Shown: in pieces, positions 56,117 to 64,000 of the stretch
Layout of the letters: every line of letters begins with the position of its first letter
Position numbering within the stretch: position 1 is the stretch's first letter
Assembly: GCA_945889195.1 (NCBI GenBank)
Contig: CAMDBB010000001.1
Location: 62,001 to 126,000, forward strand
Length of the DNA: 64,000 bases
Source of the DNA: Bifidobacterium breve
GTDB taxonomy: Bacteria > Actinomycetota > Actinomycetes > Nanopelagicales > Nanopelagicaceae
Direction of reading: 5' to 3'
The notes under the pieces: model-generated
Told to the model about the DNA's origin: nothing
Databases searched by the model: none
Seen by the model: only the letters and a program-made list of their open reading frames with translations
Made by a program: the position numbers and the translations under genes

Positions 56117-57802
56117 ATGACGACGATAGATGCAGCCCTTGGCGCGCGCCCAGTCCGAGCCCCTCGTGGCACATCACGCACCGCACTTGGTTGGGGGCAA
56201 GAAGCCGCCCTTCGCATGTTGCAGAACAACTTAGATCCAGAGGTTGCAGAACACCCCGACAAGTTAGTTGTCTACGGTGGCACCGGAAAAGCTGCACGAA
56301 ATTGGGAATCCTTCGATGCGTTGATTAAGACCCTTACCTTTCTTAAAGATGATGAAACGATGTTGGTGCAATCTGGAAAACCTGTTGGAGTCTTCCGTAC
56401 ACATGAATGGGCTCCTCGCGTTCTTCTTGCAAACTCAAACCTTGTTGGAGATTGGGCGACCTGGCCTGAATTTAGAAGGCTAGAAGATCTCGGTCTGACT
56501 ATGTATGGGCAGATGACCGCTGGATCGTGGATCTACATCGGCACACAAGGAATCTTGCAGGGAACATATGAAACTTTTGCAGCGGTAGCTGAAAAGCACT
56601 TCGGTGGAACCTTGGCTGGCACACTCACCGTTACGGGCGGCTGTGGCGGAATGGGTGGCGCACAACCACTTGCCGTCACTATGAATGAAGGAACATGTCT
56701 AATCATCGATGTCGATGGCTCGCGTTTACAGCGCCGAGTAAATAAGAGATATCTCGATGTGATTGCAGAGAACCTGGAAGATGCTGTTGCCCAAGCAGTA
56801 AAAGCTCGTTCTGAAAAGCGTGCAATCTCAATTGGCCTTGTAGGCAATAGCGCTGTGGTTCTACCCAAGCTCTTTGCTATGGGTGTTCCTATAGATATTG
56901 TCACCGACCAAACATCTGCTCATGACCCGCTCTTCTATATTCCTGAAGGCGTCGATGTAGATAGTGCCCGCGACTTAGCTATCCGCAACCCTGATGATTT
57001 CTCTAAGCGCGCCAAAGAATCAATGGCTAAACACGTTGAAGCGATGGTCAACTTCCAAGATAAGGGCGCTGTTGTCTTTGATTACGGCAATTCCATCCGT
57101 GATGAAGCGCGACAAGGCGGCTATCAACGTGCATTTGAGTTCCCTGGCTTTATCCCTGCCTATATTCGCCCACTCTTCTGCGAGGGCAAAGGTCCATTTA
57201 GATGGGTTGCGCTATCGGGAGATCCCAAAGATATTCACCGTACCGATCAAGCTGTCTTAGATCTCTTCCCTGACAATAAGCATCTACATCGCTGGATTCG
57301 TATGGCGCAAGATCGCGTGGAATTCGAAGGCCTTCCTGCCCGTATCTGCTGGCTCGGTTACGGTGAACGTGACAAGGCTGGGTTGAAATTTAATGACATG
57401 GTTGCAAGTGGTGAAGTGAGCGCTCCCATTGTTATCGGGCGCGATCACTTAGATTGCGGAAGCGTTGCATCTCCTTACCGCGAATCAGAGGCGATGTATG
57501 ACGGCTCTGATGCAATTGCAGATTGGCCACTCCTCAATGCCATGATCAATATTTCATCTGGCGCATCTTGGGTTTCAATCCATCATGGTGGTGGCGTTGG
57601 TATTGGTCGCTCTATTCACGCCGGGCAAGTCAGCGTCGCTGATGGCACTCCCCTGGCTGCACAGAAATTAGAGCGCGTGCTTACCAACGATCCCGGCATG
57701 GGTGTCATTCGCCATTGCGATGCTGGTTATGCGCATGCACAAGAAGTAGCGATTGAAAAAGGCGTCCATGTTCCTATGATGAATGGAGTTACCGGTCGGT
57801 GA
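56117..57802 (+). CDS. hutU: Urocanate hydratase
   Basis: Second step of histidine degradation: urocanate to imidazolone propionate, using tightly bound NAD+ as electrophile. 561 aa, normal. [39 protein letters not shown] and the NAD-binding [16 protein letters not shown] are intact. [18 protein letters not shown] carries the catalytic region, and [19 protein letters not shown] closes the core. The first gene of hutU-hutI-hutH; its stop overlaps the GTG of hutI. Confidence 0.97.
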   Translation: MTTIDAALGARPVRAPRGTSRTALGWGQEAALRMLQNNLDPEVAEHPDKLVVYGGTGKAARNWESFDALIKTLTFLKDDETMLVQSGKPVGVFRTHEWAPRVLLANSNLVGDWATWPEFRRLEDLGLTMYGQMTAGSWIYIGTQGILQGTYETFAAVAEKHFGGTLAGTLTVTGGCGGMGGAQPLAVTMNEGTCLIIDVDGSRLQRRVNKRYLDVIAENLEDAVAQAVKARSEKRAISIGLVGNSAVVLPKLFAMGVPIDIVTDQTSAHDPLFYIPEGVDVDSARDLAIRNPDDFSKRAKESMAKHVEAMVNFQDKGAVVFDYGNSIRDEARQGGYQRAFEFPGFIPAYIRPLFCEGKGPFRWVALSGDPKDIHRTDQAVLDLFPDNKHLHRWIRMAQDRVEFEGLPARICWLGYGERDKAGLKFNDMVASGEVSAPIVIGRDHLDCGSVASPYRESEAMYDGSDAIADWPLLNAMINISSGASWVSIHHGGGVGIGRSIHAGQVSVADGTPLAAQKLERVLTNDPGMGVIRHCDAGYAHAQEVAIEKGVHVPMMNGVTGR

Positions 57803-58971
57803 GTTCTGTTGCACTCACCAACATCGCAACGTTGGTCACTAACTCTCCAGAACTTGGGGAAGGTCTTCTCGGCTTAAGCCAGGGCAAAACCCTTGTACTA
57901 GAAGATGGAAAAGTCGCGGCTATATCCGATCGAACCCCTGAAGGAGTCGATGAAGTAATCGACTGCGCCGGCAGAACAGTAATTCCAGGCTTTGTTGATT
58001 CGCATACTCATCTAGTTTTTGCCGGAGATCGCAGCGCCGAATTCGCAGCCCGTTCCCGTGGAGAGAAATACTCTGCAGGTGGTATCAAAACTACGGTCGC
58101 TGCAACAAGAGCTGCGTCGAACTCAGAACTCAGCATTAATGCGCAAACGCTTCTTGATGAAGCTCTCTCGCAGGGAACTACAACTGTTGAGATTAAGACT
58201 GGCTACGGCCTTACGCTTCACGATGAGATCCGCTCGTTAGATGTGGCAAGCGCTTTCACAGATGAAACCACCTTGCTCGCCGCTCATGTAATCCCGGAAG
58301 AGTATGTGAATAACCCTGATGGTTATGTTGACTTGATTATTAAGGAGATCATTCCAGCGTCATCGGCTAAGTGGATCGACGTTTTCTGTGATGCAGGCGC
58401 ATTCTCGCCTGAGCAGACTCGCGCAATCCTGCTCGCCGGTCAAGCTGCAGGCATGTTGCCACGTATCCATGCAAACCAATTGAGTCGCACAACGGCTGTT
58501 GCCTTGGCGATTGAATTAGGTGCAGCATCAGCGGATCACTTAAGCGCCAGCAGCGATGCAGATATTGAAGCCCTCGCTGCCAGCACGACAGTTGCCACAC
58601 TTCTTCCAGGTGCGGAATTTTCCACGCAACATGAAGGAAAACTGGGCCGTAGATTTCTCGACGCACATGCACAAGTCGCAATTGCAACTGATTGCAATCC
58701 AGGATCTAGCTTTACAACCTCCATGCCTTTCTGCATCGCAGCAGCTGTCAGCTTGTTGGGCTTCACTGTAGAAGAAGCTGTGCATGCAGCGACATCTGGT
58801 GGTGCGGCCGCTCTTCGTCGCAGCGATATCGGCAACCTCGCCATCGGTTCGCGCGCTGATATTGCAATCTTGAAATCACCTTCATATATCCATCTGGCTT
58901 ACCGCCCTGGTGCAGATTTAGTCGAAACAACTCTCAAAGCAGGAAGAAAAGTGAAGATATGGCAGAAGTAA
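57799..58971 (+). CDS. hutI: Imidazolonepropionase
   Basis: Hydrolyses imidazolone-5-propionate to N-formimidoyl-glutamate. 390-aa amidohydrolase with Zn or Fe. [28 protein letters not shown] is the metal and substrate block near residue 60; [30 protein letters not shown] and [15 protein letters not shown] follow in the usual order. The start is GTG at 57799 (GTGA overlap with hutU). It overlaps hutH by 13 bases. Confidence 0.96.
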   Translation: MSSVALTNIATLVTNSPELGEGLLGLSQGKTLVLEDGKVAAISDRTPEGVDEVIDCAGRTVIPGFVDSHTHLVFAGDRSAEFAARSRGEKYSAGGIKTTVAATRAASNSELSINAQTLLDEALSQGTTTVEIKTGYGLTLHDEIRSLDVASAFTDETTLLAAHVIPEEYVNNPDGYVDLIIKEIIPASSAKWIDVFCDAGAFSPEQTRAILLAGQAAGMLPRIHANQLSRTTAVALAIELGAASADHLSASSDADIEALAASTTVATLLPGAEFSTQHEGKLGRRFLDAHAQVAIATDCNPGSSFTTSMPFCIAAAVSLLGFTVEEAVHAATSGGAAALRRSDIGNLAIGSRADIAILKSPSYIHLAYRPGADLVETTLKAGRKVKIWQK

Positions 58972-60476
58972 TAATCTCAACCCACGGAGCGAGCTTTGCT
59001 GATGTTGTTGCCATTGCACGAGATGGCGCAAAGGTGGTTATTTCCAAGGAATCACTCGCTGCGATGCAGAAATCGCGCGATCATGTTGAAGCTCTCGCTG
59101 CCAGCGATACACCTGTCTACGGAATCTCTACTGGTTTCGGAGCCCTTGCCAATCGCCATGTGTCTACCGACCTTCGCACTCAACTCCAGCGTTCTTTAAT
59201 TCGTTCCCATGCCGCAGGCGTCGGTGCACCTGTCGAAGTTGAAGTCGTTCGCGCTTTGATGGCTCTGCGCCTGAAAACTTTAGCTTCAGGTAGAACTGGT
59301 GTTCGTCCAGTTGTTGCCCAAACTATGGCTGCAATTCTCAATGCCAGAATAAGTCCATTGGTACGCGAATTTGGTTCACTTGGTTGCAGCGGTGATTTAG
59401 CTCCTCTTGCACATTGCGCACTTGTTCTTATGGGTGAGGGCGATGCGGTGGATCGTGATGGCGTCGCTAAGCCAGTTGCTCAGTTGTTAAAGGAAGCTGG
59501 AATAGAACCTGTGCAACTTGCTGAGAAGGAGGGCCTTGCCCTTATCAACGGTACTGATGGGATGCTAGGCATGCTTATCCTGGCTATTCACGATCTGCGC
59601 AATTTAGTTGATAGCGCAGATGTGGTTGCAGCCATGAGCGTCGAAGGTTTGCTCGGTACAGATCGCGTCTTCATTCCTGAACTTCACGCTCCCCTTCGTT
59701 CACATCCAGGACAAGCCACTAGCGCTGCTCGGATGTTGGCGACCCTTGCTGGTTCAGGAATCGTTGCTTCTCATCTACATAATGATGATCGCGTTCAAGA
59801 TGCGTACTCTCTTCGCTGCGCTCCACAAGTAGCTGGCGCAGTCCGTGACACCATTGAATATGCAGCCACAGTTGCCGAACGCGAACTTTCTGCAGTCATT
59901 GATAATCCCGTTGTTCTTGAAGATGGCCGTATCTCTTCCAATGGTAATTTCCATGGCGCACCCATTGCCTATGTGCTCGATTTCCTAGCTATTGCGGTTG
60001 CAGATCTAGGAAGCATTGCAGAGAGAAGAACAGATAGAGCGCTGGATAAGAATCGCAGCGCTGGGTTGCCTCCATTTCTCGCCGATGACCCAGGTGTTGA
60101 TTCTGGTCTGATGATTGCCCAATACACACAGGCAGCCCTCGTCAGCGAAAATAAGCGTTTAGCTTCACCAGCAAGTGTGGATTCCATACCTTCATCGGCG
60201 ATGCAAGAAGACCATGTCTCGATGGGATGGTCTGCCGCTCGCAAATTACGCACTGCGATTTCAAATCTGACTCACATCATTGCCATTGAGTTAGTTACTG
60301 CATCTCGCGCCATCGAACTACGCGCACCACTGACGCCAAGCCCTGTCTCTGCAAAGATCATCTCAGCGCTACGACAGAGTGTTGCTGGCCCTGGACCCGA
60401 TCGATACCTCTCACCAGAATTAATTGCTGCCAGTGAGTTTGTATCGGCAGGAAAAGTTATGAATGGGATTCGATAA
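58959..60476 (+). CDS. hutH: Histidine ammonia-lyase
   Basis: First step of histidine catabolism, removing ammonia to give urocanate. 505 aa. The MIO prosthetic group forms from an Ala-Ser-Gly triad in most HutH; here the loop reads SLGCSGDLAPLAHCALVLMGEG, so it is Cys-Ser-Gly, a variant accepted in some actinobacterial lyases (from memory). YGISTGFGALANRHV carries the catalytic Tyr. GLALINGTDGM, QDAYSLRCAPQV and SMQEDHVSMGW-like AMQEDHVSMGWSAARKL complete the signatures. Last gene of the operon, overlapping the convergent esterase by 20 bases. Confidence 0.96.
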   Translation: MAEVIISTHGASFADVVAIARDGAKVVISKESLAAMQKSRDHVEALAASDTPVYGISTGFGALANRHVSTDLRTQLQRSLIRSHAAGVGAPVEVEVVRALMALRLKTLASGRTGVRPVVAQTMAAILNARISPLVREFGSLGCSGDLAPLAHCALVLMGEGDAVDRDGVAKPVAQLLKEAGIEPVQLAEKEGLALINGTDGMLGMLILAIHDLRNLVDSADVVAAMSVEGLLGTDRVFIPELHAPLRSHPGQATSAARMLATLAGSGIVASHLHNDDRVQDAYSLRCAPQVAGAVRDTIEYAATVAERELSAVIDNPVVLEDGRISSNGNFHGAPIAYVLDFLAIAVADLGSIAERRTDRALDKNRSAGLPPFLADDPGVDSGLMIAQYTQAALVSENKRLASPASVDSIPSSAMQEDHVSMGWSAARKLRTAISNLTHIIAIELVTASRAIELRAPLTPSPVSAKIISALRQSVAGPGPDRYLSPELIAASEFVSAGKVMNGIR

Positions 60477-61224
60477 AGAGTCGTGAATTCTCAAAGATGA
60501 CCTCTTGGTCGTAATCGAGCGTTGCCACGTGATAACTATTTACCAGTTCGATCCGCTGCTTCTGGCGTGAACCCACGCCCTTCATAACAATCTCTGTATT
60601 TGTCACCGGCAAGGTGTGGTCATCAACGCTATGAAAGAGCAACATCGGCGCTGTGACATCGTGGAGTCGCTTACGTGTGTAATGAAGCATTTTCAATAGC
60701 TCATACACGCCCACCGCAGGTAGCGCGTCATATCCGTACTCGGTGATTCCAGGACGTTTAATGTCATCGCCTACCGAATCGCGCATCTTCTGAAATCTAG
60801 ATATCGCCCAGGCTAATTGATGAGGAACAAACTTCACGTGAATCATTGGGTTGACCAGAATGATTCCAGCCAGATCCTCTGAATATCTAGTAGCAATATT
60901 GAGCGTTGTTCCGCCACCCATCGAAAGCCCGCAGATAAAGACTTTGCGACAGGTGCGCAGAAGTTCTTGTAAATCACTTTCAACCTTGGCAGGCCATTCC
61001 TGCCATTTCACTAAATTTAAATCGTGTGGCGTTGTTCCGTGGCCAGGAAGAAGGGGAACTTTGACTGTATATCCGCGCTGGTTGAGGTATTCGGCCCATG
61101 GGCGCATGGATGCCGGTGAACCGGTAAAACCATGAACGAGCAAGATGCCAACTTCTTTATTTGCTCCGCTGCCCTGAGCAAACCAATCTGCCAAGAGCCC
61201 TTCAGGTGCGCCTTCAACTGCCAT
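60457..61224 (-). CDS. Alpha/beta-hydrolase, carboxylesterase / monoacylglycerol lipase type
   Basis: 255 aa, cytoplasmic by lack of a signal. GILLVHGFTGSPASMRPWAEYL is the oxyanion-loop block (HGFTG), CGLSMGGGT the nucleophile elbow with Ser, HSVDDHTLPV the catalytic Asp, and NSYHVATLDYD the catalytic His. Resembles Est30-like carboxylesterases and MGL-type lipases. The substrate is unknown. It faces hutH and starts 23 bp from the divergent exonuclease gene. Confidence 0.88.
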   Translation of the reverse strand: MAVEGAPEGLLADWFAQGSGANKEVGILLVHGFTGSPASMRPWAEYLNQRGYTVKVPLLPGHGTTPHDLNLVKWQEWPAKVESDLQELLRTCRKVFICGLSMGGGTTLNIATRYSEDLAGIILVNPMIHVKFVPHQLAWAISRFQKMRDSVGDDIKRPGITEYGYDALPAVGVYELLKMLHYTRKRLHDVTAPMLLFHSVDDHTLPVTNTEIVMKGVGSRQKQRIELVNSYHVATLDYDQEVIFENSRLFIESHS

Positions 61225-61247
61225 GCAGACACAGTATTACGACTTAG

Positions 61248-61958
61248 ATGTCAGAGCAATCATCTAGAGTTAAACGTGTGGTGAATGAAGAGTTAAGTAA
61301 ACCTTGGCAATCCACCCTGCAAGATTTCGGACGCGCTCTTCAAGATACAACTTTTGTCGTTATTGATTTAGAAACAACAGGTGGTGCTCCCCATTTAGGT
61401 GCTGCAATTACCGAGATTGGTGCCATCAAATCTCGTGGTGGTCAGTTGCTTGGAGAGTTCAAGACTTTTGTCGATCCTGGCCATCTTGTACCCGCCTACA
61501 TCACTGAGTTAACTGGAATCACCGATGAGATGCTCTTTCAATCACCCAAAATTGAGCTCTTACTGCCACACCTCTTTGAATTCTTAGGTGCCCCCGAAGA
61601 GACCGTTCTGGTTGCACAGAATGCGCCCTTTGATCTCTCATTCCTGACATTTGCAACGAGAGAATCAGGTTTGGCGTGGCCTGCCTACCCAGTACTAGAT
61701 ACTGCGATTATTGCCCGCAAAGTACTTACCCGCGATGAAGTTCCTAACTGCAAGCTCTCAACTTTGGCAGAATTTTTTGGAACACAGACCACTCCCAACC
61801 ATCGCGCCCTCGATGATGCCCGAGCCACTCTCGACGTCTTCCATGGACTTCTAGAAAGACTCGGTTCCTTGGATATTCACACTCTGGAAGAGCTACTTAA
61901 CTTCAGTAAACGTACTAAGAGGCCGAAATCTCCTGAGTTAAAGCAGCCCATCGATTAA
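61248..61958 (+). CDS. DEDDh 3'-5' exonuclease (DNA polymerase III epsilon-like), short form
   Basis: 236 aa with a DnaQ-type exonuclease fold at residues 35-210. Exo I is VVIDLETTGG, Exo II VAQNAPFDLSFL and Exo III HRALDDARATLD, with all DEDDh residues present. In other Actinobacteria the gene next to trpD encodes a protein of about 600 aa that fuses this exonuclease to a UvrC-like GIY-YIG region (family recollection). Here the fusion partner is absent and only a short basic tail remains. The 3' end overlaps the trpD end by 44 bases. Confidence 0.87.
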   Translation: MSEQSSRVKRVVNEELSKPWQSTLQDFGRALQDTTFVVIDLETTGGAPHLGAAITEIGAIKSRGGQLLGEFKTFVDPGHLVPAYITELTGITDEMLFQSPKIELLLPHLFEFLGAPEETVLVAQNAPFDLSFLTFATRESGLAWPAYPVLDTAIIARKVLTRDEVPNCKLSTLAEFFGTQTTPNHRALDDARATLDVFHGLLERLGSLDIHTLEELLNFSKRTKRPKSPELKQPID

Positions 61959-62967
61959 GTAAATCGGTGGCAGCCCCCGAATCAACAGCAGCGCTTGCAC
62001 GTACTAGTCCATCATTTAATCGCGTTCGAATATCTTGGTTGAAGTTACCTTCGAAGGCTGCAATCGCAGCTGCTGCATTAAGCAAGACAGCATCTCGCGG
62101 CGCTCCTCGTTCGCCCTTGAAAATGGCTCTGCTGATTTCAGCATTATCAGCGGCATCTCCCCCAACAATTGCTTCCAGTGGCGCGTTAGCAATTCCAAAA
62201 TCTTTGGCGTCAATTCGATCGCTCTTAATCTCGCCTTCACCAATAATCAATATAGAAGTTGTTGTAGCTAGGGTTATCTCATCCAGTCCATCATCACCGC
62301 GGAAGACAAAACCATCGCAACCTTTGGCAGCGAGCACCTGCGCCATTACAAGATGCATTCGCTCATTGGCAACGCCAATCGCTGCAGCTTTTGGCTGGGC
62401 AGGGTTAGCTAGCGGTCCCAAGATATTAAAGACCGTTGGTACGCCTAACTCTTTACGAGCAGGGGCGGCGAAGCGCATCGCTGGGTGAAAAATTGGCGCA
62501 AAGCAGAATCCAATACCGAGTTCACGGACTGTGCGCTCTACGCCCCTTCCATCAAGTCCTGGAACAACGCCGAGCGCTTCCAGAAAATCAGATGCACCTG
62601 AACGCGATGAAACAGCGCGGTTACCATGTTTGACGACTCGGGCGCCTGCAGCGGCTGCGATGATCGCCGCAGTTGTGGAGATATTGATGGTGTGTGCTCC
62701 ATCGCCGCCAGTACCAACGGTATCTACCGCCCTCTCGGTAATGGAGATAGGAGCCGAGTGTCGGTACATCTCGGCAACGAGCGCGCTTACTTCTTCAGCA
62801 GTTTCACCCTTTGCCTTAAGAGCCAACAGGAAGCTCTTGATATTTTCAATCTCTGCATCTCCTTGAAGAATCTGACGCATCACAGATTGAATCTCATCTA
62901 TTTCCAGATCAAGACCAGTATTTAACTTTGTGAGAGTCTGCTTCCAAATATCGAGTGACTCAGTCAT
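61915..62967 (-). CDS. trpD: Anthranilate phosphoribosyltransferase
   Basis: Attaches phosphoribose from PRPP to anthranilate in tryptophan synthesis. 350 aa, normal. DTVGTGGDGAHTINIST is the PRPP loop near residue 83, followed by RVVKHGNRAVSSRSGASDFLEALGV with the anthranilate site. FAPIFHPAMRFAAPARKELGVPTVFNILGPLANP is typical. The other trp genes are not in this window, which is usual for Actinobacteria, where trpD lies beside ctaE. Confidence 0.96.
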   Translation of the reverse strand: MTESLDIWKQTLTKLNTGLDLEIDEIQSVMRQILQGDAEIENIKSFLLALKAKGETAEEVSALVAEMYRHSAPISITERAVDTVGTGGDGAHTINISTTAAIIAAAAGARVVKHGNRAVSSRSGASDFLEALGVVPGLDGRGVERTVRELGIGFCFAPIFHPAMRFAAPARKELGVPTVFNILGPLANPAQPKAAAIGVANERMHLVMAQVLAAKGCDGFVFRGDDGLDEITLATTTSILIIGEGEIKSDRIDAKDFGIANAPLEAIVGGDAADNAEISRAIFKGERGAPRDAVLLNAAAAIAAFEGNFNQDIRTRLNDGLVRASAAVDSGAATDLLNRWAALTQEISAS

Positions 62968-62979
62968 GAAAACTTCTGA

Positions 62980-63411
62980 CTAGACAGTGGCAATAGTGCG
63001 AGAGCGAAGTAAATCAGCGACTGTGTGGGCAAGGGTAAATGGGTCTACTGGATGAAGAACATTTGCTTCAGCGCGAGACCATGCGGCCAACCACGCATCT
63101 TCCTTGCGACCCGTCATGACCATCACTGGTGGGCAGTTAAAGACTTCATCTTTGAGCTGGCGCGCCATTCCAATGCCACCTTCAGGAACTGCTTCTCCAT
63201 CAAGGATGAAGAGATCGATTGGTGAATCACTCCCTGGCTTCTTTGCATCAACAAAGAGTCGAAGCGCCGCCCCTGTAGCAAACTGATGGATGACATGTTC
63301 TGCCATCTCAGGTGCAACACGGGTACCAAGGGCGGCGATAACCGCTTCTCGGACTGTGACATCGTCTGAGTACAGGACTATTGAGTATTTGCGCTCTCGT
63401 GCTTCTGACAT
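62980..63411 (-). CDS. Degenerate receiver-domain protein
   Basis: 143 aa from the ATG at 63411 (an in-frame ATG at 63429 is possible). CheY-like fold: an acidic pair Asp16/Asp17 (LYSDDVTVREA), the phosphoacceptor position Asp71 (FILDGEAVPEGG), Thr100 (VMTGRKED), but the conserved Lys is replaced by His120 (LHPVDPFTLA). No output domain follows. Actinobacteria carry a comparable gene next to trpD (recollection). With the Lys missing, classic phosphorylation-switch signalling is doubtful. It may bind a partner constitutively. Starts divergently from ctaE. Confidence 0.72.
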   Translation of the reverse strand: MSEARERKYSIVLYSDDVTVREAVIAALGTRVAPEMAEHVIHQFATGAALRLFVDAKKPGSDSPIDLFILDGEAVPEGGIGMARQLKDEVFNCPPVMVMTGRKEDAWLAAWSRAEANVLHPVDPFTLAHTVADLLRSRTIATV

Positions 63412-63563
63412 AGGGCAAAGTCTAGCCATCCGGTGGCGCCAATTTGGAGGTGGCTTTTGCCTACCAACGCGTGACCCTTTTCACCTCAAATAGTCGGCAA
63501 ATCCCGCTTATCTCAGGGCTTCTAAATAGGTTTGCGCGAGCCTTTTCGGGAATAATGCCACCC

Positions 63564-64000
63564 ATGACAAGTGCGAGCGTGAGCGATCATCACAAGATAA
63601 CCCGCCCCAATATGGTGGCGGTCGGAACCATCGTCTGGCTCTCCAGCGAACTTATGTTCTTCGCAGCGCTCTTTGCAATGTACTTCACTACTCGCGCAGT
63701 TCAAGGCCCAGAAATTTGGGGTGAATCAACAGAGTTCCTCAATATTCCATTCGCTGCCGTTAACACCACAGTTCTTGTTCTTTCATCTGTCACATGCCAA
63801 TTCGGTGTCTTCGCAGCAGAGCGTTACCAAGCGCGACGTACCGGTTCAATCTTTAAAGTTTCATCTTGGGGAATGCGTGAATGGTTCTCACTCACATTCT
63901 TGATGGGCGCCTTCTTTATCTCCGGTCAGATCTATGAATATGCCTTCTTAGTTTCTGAAGGGTTAGCCCTTTCCTCAAATGCATATAGCTCAGTCTTCTA
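63564..64000 (+). CDS. ctaE: Cytochrome c oxidase subunit III, partial (cut by window end)
   Basis: Membrane subunit of the aa3-type terminal oxidase. From the ATG at 63564 ([21 protein letters not shown]) 145 codons are readable. [21 protein letters not shown] is the first helix with its conserved [29 protein letters not shown] and [22 protein letters not shown] are characteristic of the actinobacterial CtaE. An in-frame ATG at 63555 is an alternative start; neither has a good Shine-Dalgarno. Implies aerobic respiration; the remaining oxidase and bc1 genes would lie downstream. Confidence 0.93.
   Translation, partial: MTSASVSDHHKITRPNMVAVGTIVWLSSELMFFAALFAMYFTTRAVQGPEIWGESTEFLNIPFAAVNTTVLVLSSVTCQFGVFAAERYQARRTGSIFKVSSWGMREWFSLTFLMGAFFISGQIYEYAFLVSEGLALSSNAYSSVF

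Noticed and set aside
61967-62488. 173-aa plus-strand ORF opposite trpD
   Set aside because: Ser/Ala/Pro-rich composition typical of the reverse complement of a real gene; trpD motifs are intact on the other strand.
1-64000. CRISPR arrays, insertion sequences, transposases, prophage or defence genes
   Set aside because: None seen on either strand. The only direct repeats found are the tRNA-Val tandem copies and the internal DUF349 domain repeats.

Overview
The window looks like a contiguous piece of a small, tightly packed actinobacterial chromosome. Actinobacterial signs are the BldD-type regulator, the PgsA / acyltransferase / PimA set for phosphatidylinositol mannosides with an adjacent HIT gene and thrS, the trpD-ctaE neighbourhood, and the gene order yebC-ruvC-ruvA-ruvB-secD-secF-relA. 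Base composition is near balanced rather than GC-rich, genes overlap by ATGA/GTGA/TAATG almost everywhere, and only one non-coding stretch exceeds 300 bases. Together these suggest a streamlined planktonic actinobacterium, with the freshwater acI group (Nanopelagicales, Planktophila-like) as best guess. That taxonomic guess is inference; no rRNA gene is present to confirm it.

Layout. 1-9.6 kb, minus strand: a complete pyrimidine operon read pyrR-pyrB-pyrC-carA-carB-pyrK-pyrD-pyrF (pyrF cut by the window edge), preceded by an RNA hairpin that matches the PyrR-binding loop and abuts the pyrR ribosome binding site. 9.7-10.2 kb, plus: bldD with an intact c-di-GMP signature. 10.2-23.9 kb, minus: nusB, efp, the shikimate genes aroQ-aroB-aroK-aroC, a small prepilin peptidase, aroE, mltG, ruvX, alaS, a DUF948 protein, aspS, hisS and a metallo-beta-lactamase-fold hydrolase. 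24.0-25.4 kb, plus: a DUF349 protein. 25.4-34.7 kb, minus: relA, secF, secD, ruvB, ruvA, ruvC, yebC and the PLP synthase pair pdxT-pdxS. 34.7-43.8 kb: a DUF3048 lipoprotein-like gene, a LemA-like membrane protein, pimA, acyltransferase and pgsA on minus; then a plus-strand EF-G-derived pseudo-GTPase; then HIT, thrS, pabC and pabB on minus.

43.8-44.3 kb holds three tRNA genes (Gly-GCC, Cys-GCA, Val-GAC), a 35-bp tandem repeat that copies the tRNA-Val 3' end, and the terminator of the facing uracil permease gene. The permease has a compact 58-nt leader that can fold into an outer 11-bp stem enclosing two small hairpins, with the outer stem reaching into the Shine-Dalgarno sequence. It is an unassigned regulatory RNA candidate.

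45.7-60.5 kb is a nutrient-scavenging region. After a LysE-type exporter, a small secreted Cys protein and an EamA transporter come all enzymes expected to take trans-4-hydroxy-L-proline to 2-oxoglutarate (epimerase, three-subunit D-hydroxyproline dehydrogenase, DHDPS-family deaminase, 2-oxoglutarate semialdehyde dehydrogenase). Next to it is a histidine utilisation locus: hutU-hutI-hutH with a divergent arginase-family HutG. Both routes feed glutamate/2-oxoglutarate. No dedicated uptake system or regulator for either was seen in the window. 60.5-64 kb returns to housekeeping: an esterase, a short DEDDh exonuclease, trpD, a degenerate receiver protein and the start of ctaE.

The strongest candidates for something undescribed are the EF-G-like protein lacking its nucleotide-binding motifs (38.9-39.6 kb) and the uraA leader RNA (45.6 kb). 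The PyrR loop and the BldD signature are well-supported regulatory predictions for a streamlined genome.
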